A program made the translations under genes and the position numbers. This document shows positions 24,445-34,165 of a stretch of 64,000 bases of DNA, one piece after another. The stretch covers positions 20,061 to 84,060 of the forward strand of contig CAZOOK010000026.1 in assembly GCA_964581385.1 (NCBI GenBank), written 5' to 3'. Within the stretch, counting starts at the first letter, position 1. Every line of letters starts with the position of its first letter. The DNA is from CAZOOK01 sp964581385. Its GTDB lineage: Bacteria > Pseudomonadota > Gammaproteobacteria > Nevskiales > Nevskiaceae. The notes under the pieces were generated by a model. That model was not told where the DNA came from. It saw only the letters and a list, made by a program, of their open reading frames with translations, and did not search any database.

Positions 24445-26663
24445 CATCTTGCTCCGTCGTTCGCCGCCGGCGCTGGCATGCCCAGACGCAATGCATTGCC
24501 GACCACCAGCAGCGACGACAGCGACATGCCGGCGGCGGCCAGCCATGGATGCAACACACCGGCCATCGCCAGCGGCAGCACGACAATGTTGTAACCCAGC
24601 GCCCAGGCAAAATTTTCGCGCATGCGCCGATTCGCTTGTCGCGCTACGTCGCGCGCCAGCCGCAAACCCGCGAGGGATTCACCGAGCAGTAGCAGGTCCG
24701 CATGTGCCTGCGTCACCGCGGCGCCGTGCGGCAGTGCGGCGGACACGTCAGCGGCGGCAAGGAACGGCGCATCGTTGAGGCCGTCGCCGACGGCGAGCAC
24801 GACATGTCCTTCCCGTTGCAGCGTGCGCAATCGCGCGAGCTTGTCTGTAGGTGTCTGCCGCGTGGCATAGCGGTCGATGCCGAGGGCGGTCACCAGCGGC
24901 AGCGTCGCCGCCTCGGCATCCCCGGTCAACAGCTCGACTTCGAGACCTTCACGTTGCAGATCAGCAATAGTTTCCGCCGCTTCAGGACGCACTTCCGCCG
25001 CCAGAGCAAAGCGTGCCAGCGCCCGTGAATCGTCAGTGAGAATGATGTGAGTGCATTCGGGTTCGTCGGTATTGGCAACGGCGGCTGGAACCGGCGCTCG
25101 CTCCGCGGCGCCTAGCCAGTAGCGCCGACCTGCGACGTTGCCAATGATGCCCGCGCCTGCAATGTGATGGATATCGTTTGCAATCAATGTTGCCGGCTGT
25201 GCCGCGAAAGCCTGCGCAATTGGATGCACACCGCCTCTTTCGAGTGCGGCGGCGATGGCAAGACACTCTTCGCTGCTGCGATCAGACAGTGCCTCGACAC
25301 GGCGCAGCGCGAACTGCGGGCGCGTCAGCGTTCCGGTTTTGTCCACAAGGACGGTGTCGATTTCCGGCAGCCGCGCCAGCCCCTGCGCGTTGGCGACGAG
25401 CACGCCGCGCGTGGCCAGACGCGAGGTCGCCGCCGCCCATGCCGCCGGCACCGCCAGCGAGAGCGCGCATGGACAGCTCGCCACCATCACGGCGAGCGCG
25501 ACTTCGATGGCGCGGTCGATTCCACGTGGCCACGCGAGGATGGCGCCGATCGCGGCGCAGACCAGAACCGCAAGCACGAAATGGCCGGCGATGCGATCCG
25601 CAAACAATTGCAGTTTTGGTTTTTGTGTCTGCGCGTGGTCGAGCAGCTGTGTGATCCGCGCAAGCGTGGTGCTGACGCCGACCCGCGATGCGCGCAACAG
25701 CAGCGGTGCGTCACCGACGTACAGACTGCCGGCGAGCACCGCGTCGCCGGCGCGGCGCAGCACCGGACGCGATTCGCCGGTCAATAGTGATTCGTCGAGT
25801 TCTCCGGTCGCGTCCAGCAGAGTGCCGTCGGCGGGCAGCGATTCACCGGGCGCGACGATGATTTCGTCGCCGACGGCGAGCGCGCCGATGGGCACGCGCT
25901 CGACCGTGTTGCCGCAGCGGCGCTGCGCAGTCAGCGCGCGGCCTCCCGCAAGCAGGCGCATGCGTTCGCCCGCGATCGCCCGCGTGCGGCTCTCGAGGAA
26001 GCGACCGACCATCAGGAACCACACGAACATCGTCGCGGTGTCGAAGTAGAGATCACCGTTGCCGCGCAGCGTGCGCACAGCGGAGGTCGCAAAGGCGACG
26101 GCGAGTGCGAGCGCGACTGGCACGTCCATGTTCAGCGCGCGCGCGCGCAGCGCCTGTGCGGCGTTTTCGAAGAATGGCCAGCCGGCCCACAGTACGCCCG
26201 GTGTGGCGATGACAAACTGTGCCCAGCGCAACAGCCGCAGAATGTCGGGATCGACATTGCTGTTGAAGTAGGTGGGCCACGCCAGCATCATGACCTGCAT
26301 TGCGCAGATGGTAGCGACGCCGATGCGCGCGAGTTGCATGCGACGCGCGGCGACTGCGTTGGCGGATGTGTTTTCGTGTGCGAGGACGCGCGGCGCGAAG
26401 CCAGCGGCGTCGAGGGCATCCAGCAGGCGCGACAGTTTCGTGTTTTCCGGATTCCAGCGGAAGCTGACCGTGCCCGCGGCGAGGTTCACTCGCACGTCAT
26501 CGACGGGTTCGCGGGTCAGCAGTTTCTCGACGCGAGCGACGCAGTTCGCACAGTGCATGTTGTCGAGCGCGATCCGCGCCTCGACGCTGCCATGGCGCAG
26601 CGGACCGATCGCGTCGCGCAGGTCGTCGCGGTCGAAGACCTCCCATTCGCGTGCGGCGGCCAT
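24444..26663 (-). CDS. ccoI: Cu(+)-translocating P1B-type ATPase CcoI
   Basis: A 739-residue copper pump that exports Cu(I) to supply cbb3 oxidase assembly. It has an N-terminal metal-binding domain with MHCANC (Cys38, Cys41) and eight predicted membrane helices. The membrane copper site is SCPCALS, the phosphorylation motif DKTGTLT, and the hinge GDGLNDAP. The HMA domain is preceded by about 30 residues in which a second Cys motif has been lost. It lies between a 55-residue ORF and ccoS, the usual CcoGHIS gene order. Confidence 0.96.
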   Translation of the reverse strand: MAAAREWEVFDRDDLRDAIGPLRHGSVEARIALDNMHCANCVARVEKLLTREPVDDVRVNLAAGTVSFRWNPENTKLSRLLDALDAAGFAPRVLAHENTSANAVAARRMQLARIGVATICAMQVMMLAWPTYFNSNVDPDILRLLRWAQFVIATPGVLWAGWPFFENAAQALRARALNMDVPVALALAVAFATSAVRTLRGNGDLYFDTATMFVWFLMVGRFLESRTRAIAGERMRLLAGGRALTAQRRCGNTVERVPIGALAVGDEIIVAPGESLPADGTLLDATGELDESLLTGESRPVLRRAGDAVLAGSLYVGDAPLLLRASRVGVSTTLARITQLLDHAQTQKPKLQLFADRIAGHFVLAVLVCAAIGAILAWPRGIDRAIEVALAVMVASCPCALSLAVPAAWAAATSRLATRGVLVANAQGLARLPEIDTVLVDKTGTLTRPQFALRRVEALSDRSSEECLAIAAALERGGVHPIAQAFAAQPATLIANDIHHIAGAGIIGNVAGRRYWLGAAERAPVPAAVANTDEPECTHIILTDDSRALARFALAAEVRPEAAETIADLQREGLEVELLTGDAEAATLPLVTALGIDRYATRQTPTDKLARLRTLQREGHVVLAVGDGLNDAPFLAAADVSAALPHGAAVTQAHADLLLLGESLAGLRLARDVARQANRRMRENFAWALGYNIVVLPLAMAGVLHPWLAAAGMSLSSLLVVGNALRLGMPAPAANDGAR

Positions 26664-26674
26664 CAGCTTATGTG

Positions 26675-26838
26675 TCAGCCATGGCGCTGCGCGCTTGCCG
26701 GAATTTCTGGCAGTGCGGTGAATCCCTTCACATAGGCAAGATACGCCGAGGTCGAACTGGCGATGATGGAGATTAAAGGCAACGCCACCACCAGAATCAG
26801 TTCCAGCGACAACGCGCGGCGACGGTTGGATTGCTTGT

Positions 26839-26842
<4 letters not shown>
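26675..26842 (-). CDS. 55-residue single-span membrane protein in the ccoH/fixH position
   Basis: Short gene starting at ATG 26842, overlapping the ccoG stop as ATGA, with a strong GGAGG six bases upstream. It ends at TGA 26675, 11 bp before ccoI. The product begins MNKQSNRRRALS, has one hydrophobic segment (LELILVVALPLISIIASSTS) and a short tail. ccoG-fixH-ccoI order is standard, and this occupies the fixH slot. It is about a third of FixH length and lacks the usual Trp-rich N-terminus and periplasmic domain. Either it is a minimal replacement or an unrelated small protein. Coding status is supported by coupling and codon use. Confidence 0.75.
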
Positions 26843-28250
<1,408 letters not shown>

Positions 28251-28254
<4 letters not shown>

Positions 28255-28583
28255 CGCTTTGCGCCGTCGCCCTTTTGGTCGGAAGCGGGTTTTTCAGTGT
28301 GCGGCAACGCCAGCATGGCGGCCGCGATCGCAGGGATCAGCGACAACAACCACGACACCAGAAAGGCGAACGCAAGGCGCTCGAAGCCGACTGGTGTCGT
28401 CAACCAATCTTCAGGTAACAGCATGCCTGCGGCCATCATTGCGCAGGCACCAAGAAACGCGGACCAAGCTACGGCGCTGGTACGCCGCAGCCGTGGCCGC
28501 TCGCCGAGACCGCGGCGCAATGCGGTAGCGACGATCGCTGCCGCTTCTTCGACACTATGGTGCTCATGTCCGGCGTCGCTCAT
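28251..28583 (-). CDS. Small membrane protein of the cbb3 operon, function unknown
   Basis: 110 residues with a His/Glu-rich start (GHEHHSVEEAA) and two hydrophobic segments (AVAWSAFLGACAMMAAGMLL and FAFLVSWLLSLIPAIAAAMLAL). The tail is charged. I do not recognise a named family. It is coupled on both sides: its ATG shares a base with the ccoP stop and its stop overlaps the ccoG ATG. It may be an accessory or assembly factor of the oxidase. Confidence 0.75.
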
Positions 28584-29473
28584 CAGAGCTGTCCACTGTG
28601 CGACAGGTTATAAACGTAGGCGGCGACGACGCGGATTTCATCCGGCGACAGCGTGTTCTGCCATGCCGGCATGGCGCCGCTGCGCCCGTTCAGGATTGTC
28701 TCGCGCACTCGTTCGCGGCTGCCGCCATAAAGCCAGATGTCGTCGGTGAGATTCGCGGAACCGAGCACCTGCATGCCCTTGCCGTCGCCACCGTGGCAAG
28801 GCGCGCAGGTCTGCGCGAACTGCTGCGTGCCGCGTTCGCGTTTCGCCGCGTCGAGCTTCGGATCCGACCAGTACGGCACGAAGTCGAGCAGGGCGTTGAG
28901 CTGATCGTCGTTGAGCGCGCTCTTGAAGGGAGGCATCACGCCGCGACGGCCGTTGGTGATGGTTTGCACGATGGTGTCGGGCTCGCCGCCGTATAGCCAA
29001 TCGTCATCGGTCAGATTGGGGAAGCCGATCGCGCCTTTCGCGTCGGCGCCGTGACAGCCCGCGCAGTTGTTCATGAACACGGCATGGCCAAGCGCCAGCG
29101 CCGAAGGCTCTTTCGACAGGGCCATCAGATCCTTATCTTTCAGCCGTGCATACATCGCATCGCGCTCGGCTTCCAGCTTGGCGAAGTTATCCCGCAATTC
29201 AGAGCGCTGAGTCCAGCCGAACTGTCCGGCAAAGTTGCCGAGGCCTGGATATACCAGCAGGTAGCCGGCACTGAAGATGATCGTGATCAAGAACAGGTTG
29301 CGCCACCACAGCGGCAATGGATTGTTGTACTCGCGCAGATCGTCGTCCCAGACGTGATCGGTGCTGTCGCCGGGCGTGCCGCGCGAGTTCGCGAACAGCA
29401 GCCACAGGCAGCCCGCCATCGTACCGACAGTGATGACGACAACCCACCAATGCCAGAACGGGCTCAGGTTCAT
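28583..29473 (-). CDS. ccoP: cbb3-type cytochrome c oxidase subunit III (dihaem)
   Basis: Membrane-anchored dihaem cytochrome c, 296 residues, that brings electrons to the catalytic subunit. The N-terminus has two helices (FWHWWVVVITVGTMAGCLWLLF and LWWRNLFLITIIFSAGYLLVY). The haem sites are NNCAGCHGAD and QTCAPCHGGD, each with a distal Met region (GVMPPFK, GAMPAW). The ATG at 29473 gives the canonical start; the longer frame to 29620 is spurious. The start overlaps the ccoQ stop by 4 bp. Confidence 0.96.
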   Translation of the reverse strand: MNLSPFWHWWVVVITVGTMAGCLWLLFANSRGTPGDSTDHVWDDDLREYNNPLPLWWRNLFLITIIFSAGYLLVYPGLGNFAGQFGWTQRSELRDNFAKLEAERDAMYARLKDKDLMALSKEPSALALGHAVFMNNCAGCHGADAKGAIGFPNLTDDDWLYGGEPDTIVQTITNGRRGVMPPFKSALNDDQLNALLDFVPYWSDPKLDAAKRERGTQQFAQTCAPCHGGDGKGMQVLGSANLTDDIWLYGGSRERVRETILNGRSGAMPAWQNTLSPDEIRVVAAYVYNLSHSGQL

Positions 29474-29676
29474 GGGTGTTCTCCGCGGCAGCAAGGAGGC
29501 AGTTCCTGGGACTGAGCCTTGTCCTGCTTGCCGATGTCTGCGTGCGTATCGCCATCGTCGCTGAGCGGCAGCCGCGAAGCTTCGTCGAAACGCTCGCGAT
29601 TGCGTTGTGAATAGGCCCATACGGCAACGCCGAGGAAGCTCAACAGCGCGATGAGCGTGACGATGCCGCTGATCAT
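29470..29676 (-). CDS. ccoQ: cbb3-type oxidase subunit CcoQ/FixQ
   Basis: Small subunit of 68 residues: a single N-terminal membrane segment, MISGIVTLIALLSFLGVAVW, then AYSQRNRERFDEASRLPLSDD, the usual CcoQ pattern. It stabilises the interaction of CcoP with the CcoNO core. Its ATG at 29676 overlaps the ccoO stop (ATGA). The tail is about ten residues longer than in many homologues and contains a Cys-Cys pair. Confidence 0.93.
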   Translation of the reverse strand: MISGIVTLIALLSFLGVAVWAYSQRNRERFDEASRLPLSDDGDTHADIGKQDKAQSQELPPCCRGEHP

Positions 29677-30305
29677 TTCATGCTCCCCACGGCTACAGGC
29701 GCCGCCGGCGGAGTCGGAAGTTTGAGTGATTGCAGGAAAGCGATCAGCGCGTCCATTTTCGTCTTGCCGGCGACGTCGGCGTCGGCACTCGCGATCTGCG
29801 CATCGGTATAGGGTACGCCGACAAGCCTCAATGCTTTCATCATCGACGGCACTTCCCCCGGTGGGAACTGCTGGTCGGCCAGCCACGGGAAGCCCGGCAT
29901 GTTCGATTCCGGTACGACATCGCGCGGATTGTTGAGATGGATGCGCTGCCATTCGTCGCTATAGCGGCCGCCAACCCGCGCCAGATCCGGACCGGTGCGC
30001 TTGGAGCCCCACTGAAACGGGTGATCCCAGACCGACTCGCCGGCCTCGGACACAGGGCCGTAGCGCAACACTTCCTCCGCCAGCGAGCGGATCATCTGCG
30101 AATGGCAGTTGTAGCAACCCTCGCGGACATAAACATCGCGTCCCGCGGTTTCGAGCGCGGTGCGTACCTGCATGCCGGGCATCGGTTTGGTTGCGGATGC
30201 ATCGTTCATCAGTGGAATGATTTCGACCAGGCCGCCGAAGCTGATCGCGGCGACAGTCAACACCGCCATCAAGCCAATGTTTTTCTCGATGGTTTCGTGG
30301 TTCAT
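29673..30305 (-). CDS. ccoO: cbb3-type cytochrome c oxidase subunit II (monohaem)
   Basis: Membrane-anchored monohaem cytochrome c of 210 residues. After one N-terminal helix (LMAVLTVAAISFGGLVEIIPL) the haem motif is REGCYNCHSQMIRSL, followed by RYGPVSEAGESVWDHPFQWGSKRTGPDLAR and the axial Met in ESNMPGFPWL. All are diagnostic of CcoO/FixO. The ATG at 30305 overlaps the ccoN stop. Frame extension to 30533 is antisense-free but out of family. Confidence 0.97.
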   Translation of the reverse strand: MNHETIEKNIGLMAVLTVAAISFGGLVEIIPLMNDASATKPMPGMQVRTALETAGRDVYVREGCYNCHSQMIRSLAEEVLRYGPVSEAGESVWDHPFQWGSKRTGPDLARVGGRYSDEWQRIHLNNPRDVVPESNMPGFPWLADQQFPPGEVPSMMKALRLVGVPYTDAQIASADADVAGKTKMDALIAFLQSLKLPTPPAAPVAVGSMK

Positions 30306-31741
30306 GCGCGCGCCTCCGCAATGTTGATTGCAGGTTGCGGACGCGGTGTGGCGATGGTCTTCCACACGTTCCAGGCCATCACCAGCATCCCCGAGAAATA
30401 GACCAGTCCTCCGGCCAGGCGCAACGCGTAGAACGGATAGGTCGCTTTCAGCGATTCGATAAAGCTGTAGGTCAAGGTTCCGTCCGGGTTTGTCGCGCGC
30501 CACATCAGACCCTGCATGACGCCGGCGATCCACATCGCGGTGATGTACATAACCACGCCAACAGTGGCGAGCCAGAAGTGCAGATTGATCGCGGGAATGC
30601 TGTACATCTGCGGGCGGTTGTAGAGACGCGGAATGAGTGCGTACATCGAGCCGATGGAAATCATACCGACCCAGCCCAGCGCGCCGGCGTGCACGTGGCC
30701 GATGGTCCAGTCGGTGTAGTGCGACAACGCATTGACGGTCTTGATCGACATCATCGGACCTTCGAAGGTCGCCATGCCGTAGAACGACAGCGAGACGATC
30801 ATGAACTTCAGGATCGGATCCTCGCGCAACTTATACCAAGCGCCCGACAGCGTCATGACGCCGTTGATCATGCCGCCCCAACTCGGCGCCAGCAGAATCA
30901 GTGAGAACACCATGCCGAGCGACTGCACCCAGTCCGGCAGGGCTGTGTAATGCAAATGATGCGGACCTGCCCACATGTACACCGCGATCAACGACCAGAA
31001 GTGCACGATTGAAAGGCGATACGAATAGATCGGACGCCCCGCTTGCTTCGGCACGAAGTAATACATCATGCCGAGGAAGCCGGCAGTGAGGAAAAAGCCG
31101 ACCGCGTTGTGGCCATACCACCATTGCACCATCGCGTCGGTGGCACCACCGTAAGCGGAATACGATTTCCACAGGCTGATGGGAATCGCAGCGCTGTTGA
31201 CGATGTGCAGCACCGCGACCGTGAGGATGAAGCTGCCATAGAACCAGTTCGCGACGTAAATGTGCGACACCTTGCGCTTGACGATGGTGCCGAAGAAGAC
31301 GATCGCGTAAGACACCCACACGATCGCGATCAAAATATCGATCGGCCATTCCAGTTCGGCGTATTCCTTGCCCTGAGTGATGCCCAGCGGAAGCGTAATG
31401 GCGGCCGCGACGATGACTGCCTGCCAACCCCAGAATGTGAAGTTCGCAAGTGCCGGCAGGAACAGCGGTGCGCGGCAGGTACGTTGTACGCACCAGTAGC
31501 TGGTCGCGAACAACGCGCAGCCGCCGAACGCGAAAATCACTGCGTTCGTGTGCAACGGTCGCAAACGGCTATAGGTAATGTAGGGAATGTCGAAATTCAG
31601 CTGCGGCCACAATAATTCCGCCGCAATCCATATGCCGACGAGCATGCCGACAATGCCCCAGACGACCGTCATCACGGCAAAGCCGCGGATGGCGTAATCG
31701 TCATAAGCAATTGGTTGAGATGCCTGATCTGTGGCTGTCAT
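30302..31741 (-). CDS. ccoN: cbb3-type cytochrome c oxidase catalytic subunit I
   Basis: Catalytic haem-copper subunit of the high-affinity terminal oxidase, 479 residues with about twelve helices. Haem and copper ligand His residues are visible in RLRPLHTNAVIFAFGG, WYGHNAVGFFLTAGFLG, WAGPHHLHYTALPDW and DWTIGHVHAGALGWVG. It is first gene of the leftward operon ccoN-O-Q-P, membrane protein, ccoG, small ORF, ccoI, ccoS, dksA-like, tauE-like. A perfect FNR box lies 64-77 bp upstream of the ATG. Confidence 0.98.
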   Translation of the reverse strand: MTATDQASQPIAYDDYAIRGFAVMTVVWGIVGMLVGIWIAAELLWPQLNFDIPYITYSRLRPLHTNAVIFAFGGCALFATSYWCVQRTCRAPLFLPALANFTFWGWQAVIVAAAITLPLGITQGKEYAELEWPIDILIAIVWVSYAIVFFGTIVKRKVSHIYVANWFYGSFILTVAVLHIVNSAAIPISLWKSYSAYGGATDAMVQWWYGHNAVGFFLTAGFLGMMYYFVPKQAGRPIYSYRLSIVHFWSLIAVYMWAGPHHLHYTALPDWVQSLGMVFSLILLAPSWGGMINGVMTLSGAWYKLREDPILKFMIVSLSFYGMATFEGPMMSIKTVNALSHYTDWTIGHVHAGALGWVGMISIGSMYALIPRLYNRPQMYSIPAINLHFWLATVGVVMYITAMWIAGVMQGLMWRATNPDGTLTYSFIESLKATYPFYALRLAGGLVYFSGMLVMAWNVWKTIATPRPQPAINIAEARA

Positions 31742-31804
31742 GCGCCCTTCTCCCGTGAACCCTGGGACTCCCTGGCATTTTCGGCGTCATCCCGTGCAAA
31801 CTTA

Positions 31805-31818
31805 TTGATCTGGATCAA
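31805..31818 (-). promoter_or_regulatory. FNR/FixK box upstream of ccoN
   Basis: TTGATCTGGATCAA is a perfect match to TTGAT-N4-ATCAA. It lies 64 bp upstream of the ccoN ATG, a distance that would suit a class II site near -41.5 if transcription starts about 25 bp before the ATG. The FNR-type protein encoded at 19876-20655 has the matching recognition residues. This supports low-oxygen induction of the oxidase operon. Confidence 0.85.
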
Positions 31819-31898
31819 GTAGGGCCGAAGATCCTATTGAATCACAATATCCAAAAAGTAGTCGGCGCTCCTGCACGGCAACGCGATAACATCCGCGA

Positions 31899-33347
31899 AT
31901 GACACTTGTATTAATCACTGGACTGGCGTTTGCCGGCGCCCTTGCGGCCATTGTCGCGGCCTGGGCCGCGCTTGGTTTGCGCACGAAAATCGATACCGGG
32001 GCCGCCAGCGCCGACAGGATAGAAAGAGTTCTGCGTGACGAAATCGCACAGTCGCGTCGCGAGTATTCCGAACTGGCGGGCCGCCAGCGCCAGGAACTGA
32101 GCGCATCGTTGACACAATTCGGCCAGACACTGGCTACGCAGAACGACACGCTCGGTAAACTGCTTGCCGCCCAGCTCGAAGCCTTCGCACAGCGCCTCGA
32201 TGCGGCGACGCGACTCATCGATGAGCGCATGCAGGCCATGCTCGCCGACGCGCGCGGCGGCCGCAGTGAATCCGCTCAGGCGCTGCAACAGTTCGGCGAC
32301 ACACTGGTGCGCCAGCTGAGCGTGCTGACAGAGGCGCAAGCGCAACGCATGCTGGAACTGCGCGGCAGCGTGGAGACCCGGCTGCGCGAATTGCAGACCG
32401 ATAACGCCGCCAAGCTCGAAGAAATGCGTCGTACCGTCGATGAGAAGCTGCATGCGACGCTCGAACAACGGCTTGGCGAGTCGTTCAAACTGGTTAGTGA
32501 CCGGTTGGAGCAGGTGCATCGCGGGCTCGGTGAAATGCAGACGCTGGCGGCCGGCGTCGGTGATCTCAACCGCATGCTCACCGGCGTGAAGACGCGCGGC
32601 ATCTGGGGCGAAGTCCAGCTCGGCAATCTGCTCGAACAGGTACTGACGCCGCAGCAATATGAGCAGAACGTGGCGACGCGGCGCGGTAGCAGCGAGCGCG
32701 TCGAATATGCGATCCGTCTACCCGGTCGCGATAGCGATGGCGGCACCGTCTGGCTGCCGATCGACGCCAAGTTTCCGCGTGAGGATTATGAGCGCCTGTT
32801 GGATGCACAAGAGCGTGCCGACGCCGCTGGTGTCGAGGAAGCGGGGCGGCAATTGGAGACGCGCATCAAGCTCGAAGCGCGCAGCATCCGCGATAAATAT
32901 CTCGATCCGCCGCAGACCACCGACTTCGCAATCATGTTCCTGCCGACTGAAGGACTCTACGCCGAAGTGCTGCGCCGTCCCGGTCTCGGCGAGCTGCTGC
33001 AGCGCGAGTATCGCGTGACCGTTGCTGGACCGACCACGCTCACCGCGGTGCTGAACAGCCTGCAGATGGGTTTCCGCACGCTGGCAATCGAAAAGCGTTC
33101 CAGCGAAGTGTGGACCGTGCTCGGTGCGGTGAAGACAGAGTTCGGAAAATTCGGCGACATACTCGCCAAGACCAAAAAGAAACTTGAGGAAGCGACGAAC
33201 ACCATCGGCAACGCCGAGACGCGTACGCGCGCGATCGAACGCAAGCTGCGCGGCGTCGAGGCATTGCCAGCGGAGCAGGCGCAGCCGGTATTTGGCGATG
33301 CTGGCGCGGAGCCGGATATCGACGAAAACGGCGATCAGCCCGGCTGA
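31899..33347 (+). CDS. rmuC: DNA recombination protein RmuC
   Basis: 482 residues with an N-terminal membrane anchor (LITGLAFAGALAAIVAAWAALGL), a long coiled coil (about 45-210) and the RmuC nuclease-like domain. Markers are GVKTRGIWGEVQLGNLLEQVL, WLPIDAKFPREDYERL and IMFLPTEGLYAEVLRRPGL. RmuC limits inversions at short repeats and relates to restriction-nuclease folds. It is divergent from ccoN across a 157-bp region that carries the FNR box, so its own promoter lies there too. Its 3' end overlaps tatD tail-to-tail by 13 bp. Confidence 0.94.
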   Translation: MTLVLITGLAFAGALAAIVAAWAALGLRTKIDTGAASADRIERVLRDEIAQSRREYSELAGRQRQELSASLTQFGQTLATQNDTLGKLLAAQLEAFAQRLDAATRLIDERMQAMLADARGGRSESAQALQQFGDTLVRQLSVLTEAQAQRMLELRGSVETRLRELQTDNAAKLEEMRRTVDEKLHATLEQRLGESFKLVSDRLEQVHRGLGEMQTLAAGVGDLNRMLTGVKTRGIWGEVQLGNLLEQVLTPQQYEQNVATRRGSSERVEYAIRLPGRDSDGGTVWLPIDAKFPREDYERLLDAQERADAAGVEEAGRQLETRIKLEARSIRDKYLDPPQTTDFAIMFLPTEGLYAEVLRRPGLGELLQREYRVTVAGPTTLTAVLNSLQMGFRTLAIEKRSSEVWTVLGAVKTEFGKFGDILAKTKKKLEEATNTIGNAETRTRAIERKLRGVEALPAEQAQPVFGDAGAEPDIDENGDQPG

Positions 33348-34132
33348 GGTTGCGGCAGGCGGAAAAATCGCCGCGCATTTGCAGTCGTTACGGTGGCCAG
33401 CGTCTTCTCGTCGTCACCACGCGCCGCTGCGATACTGCGCAGCACCCAGGGCAGGAATGCGGGCTCGTTGCGGCGATGGCTCGGATGCGGTTTGACCGTG
33501 CGCGGCAGCAGATAAGGCGCGTCGGTCTCGATCAGCAGGCGCTCCGCCGGAATGCGTTTGACTGCGTCGAACAGATGCTTGCCGCGGCGCTCGTCGCAAA
33601 TCCAACCGGTGATGCCGATGTAGCAGTCGAGCGCGATATAGTCATCGAGCGCCGCCGCGGTATCGGTGAAGCAGTGCACGACGCAGTCTGCGAGTGCGCG
33701 GCGGTAATCGCGCAGAATCGCGACAAAATCAGTGTGGGCGTCGCGCTGGTGGAGGAATGCAGGTTTTTCTGACTGGACTGCCAGTCCCAGCTGCGCGATG
33801 AATGCGCGCCGCTGCGCATCGCGCGGCGACAGATCGCGGAAGTAGTCGAGCCCGCATTCGCCGACGGCGGCGACTTCCGCCTCTTGTGCCAGCTGTGCGA
33901 CTTGGGATGCATGTGTTTCATCCCACTCCATCGCGTGATGTGGATGCAATCCCGCAGTCGCGTACAACCGGCCTGGATGCGCGCGCGCCAGTTGCAGCGC
34001 CTTCTCGTTGCTGACGTAATTCGATCCAGTGACGACGATGGCTTCAATGCCGGCGTCCCAGGCGCGCTTCAGCACCGCGTCGCGGTCGGCATCGAAGTTG
34101 TCGTGCGCGAGATTGGCGCCGATATCGATCAT
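33335..34132 (-). CDS. tatD: TatD-family metal-dependent hydrolase
   Basis: 265-residue TIM-barrel DNase of the TatD/YcfH type. MIDIGANLAHDNFD replaces the usual D-x-H-x-H start with a variant in the second His. GLHPHHAMEWDE, GECGLDYFRD, HCFTDTAAAL and ETDAPYLLPR supply the remaining metal ligands. These enzymes act as 3'-5' exonucleases or D-amino-acyl hydrolases. It is convergent with rmuC. Confidence 0.92.
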   Translation of the reverse strand: MIDIGANLAHDNFDADRDAVLKRAWDAGIEAIVVTGSNYVSNEKALQLARAHPGRLYATAGLHPHHAMEWDETHASQVAQLAQEAEVAAVGECGLDYFRDLSPRDAQRRAFIAQLGLAVQSEKPAFLHQRDAHTDFVAILRDYRRALADCVVHCFTDTAAALDDYIALDCYIGITGWICDERRGKHLFDAVKRIPAERLLIETDAPYLLPRTVKPHPSHRRNEPAFLPWVLRSIAAARGDDEKTLATVTTANARRFFRLPQPQPG

Positions 34133-34165
34133 CGGGGTGACCTTAATTTACTCGTGCGTTTCAGT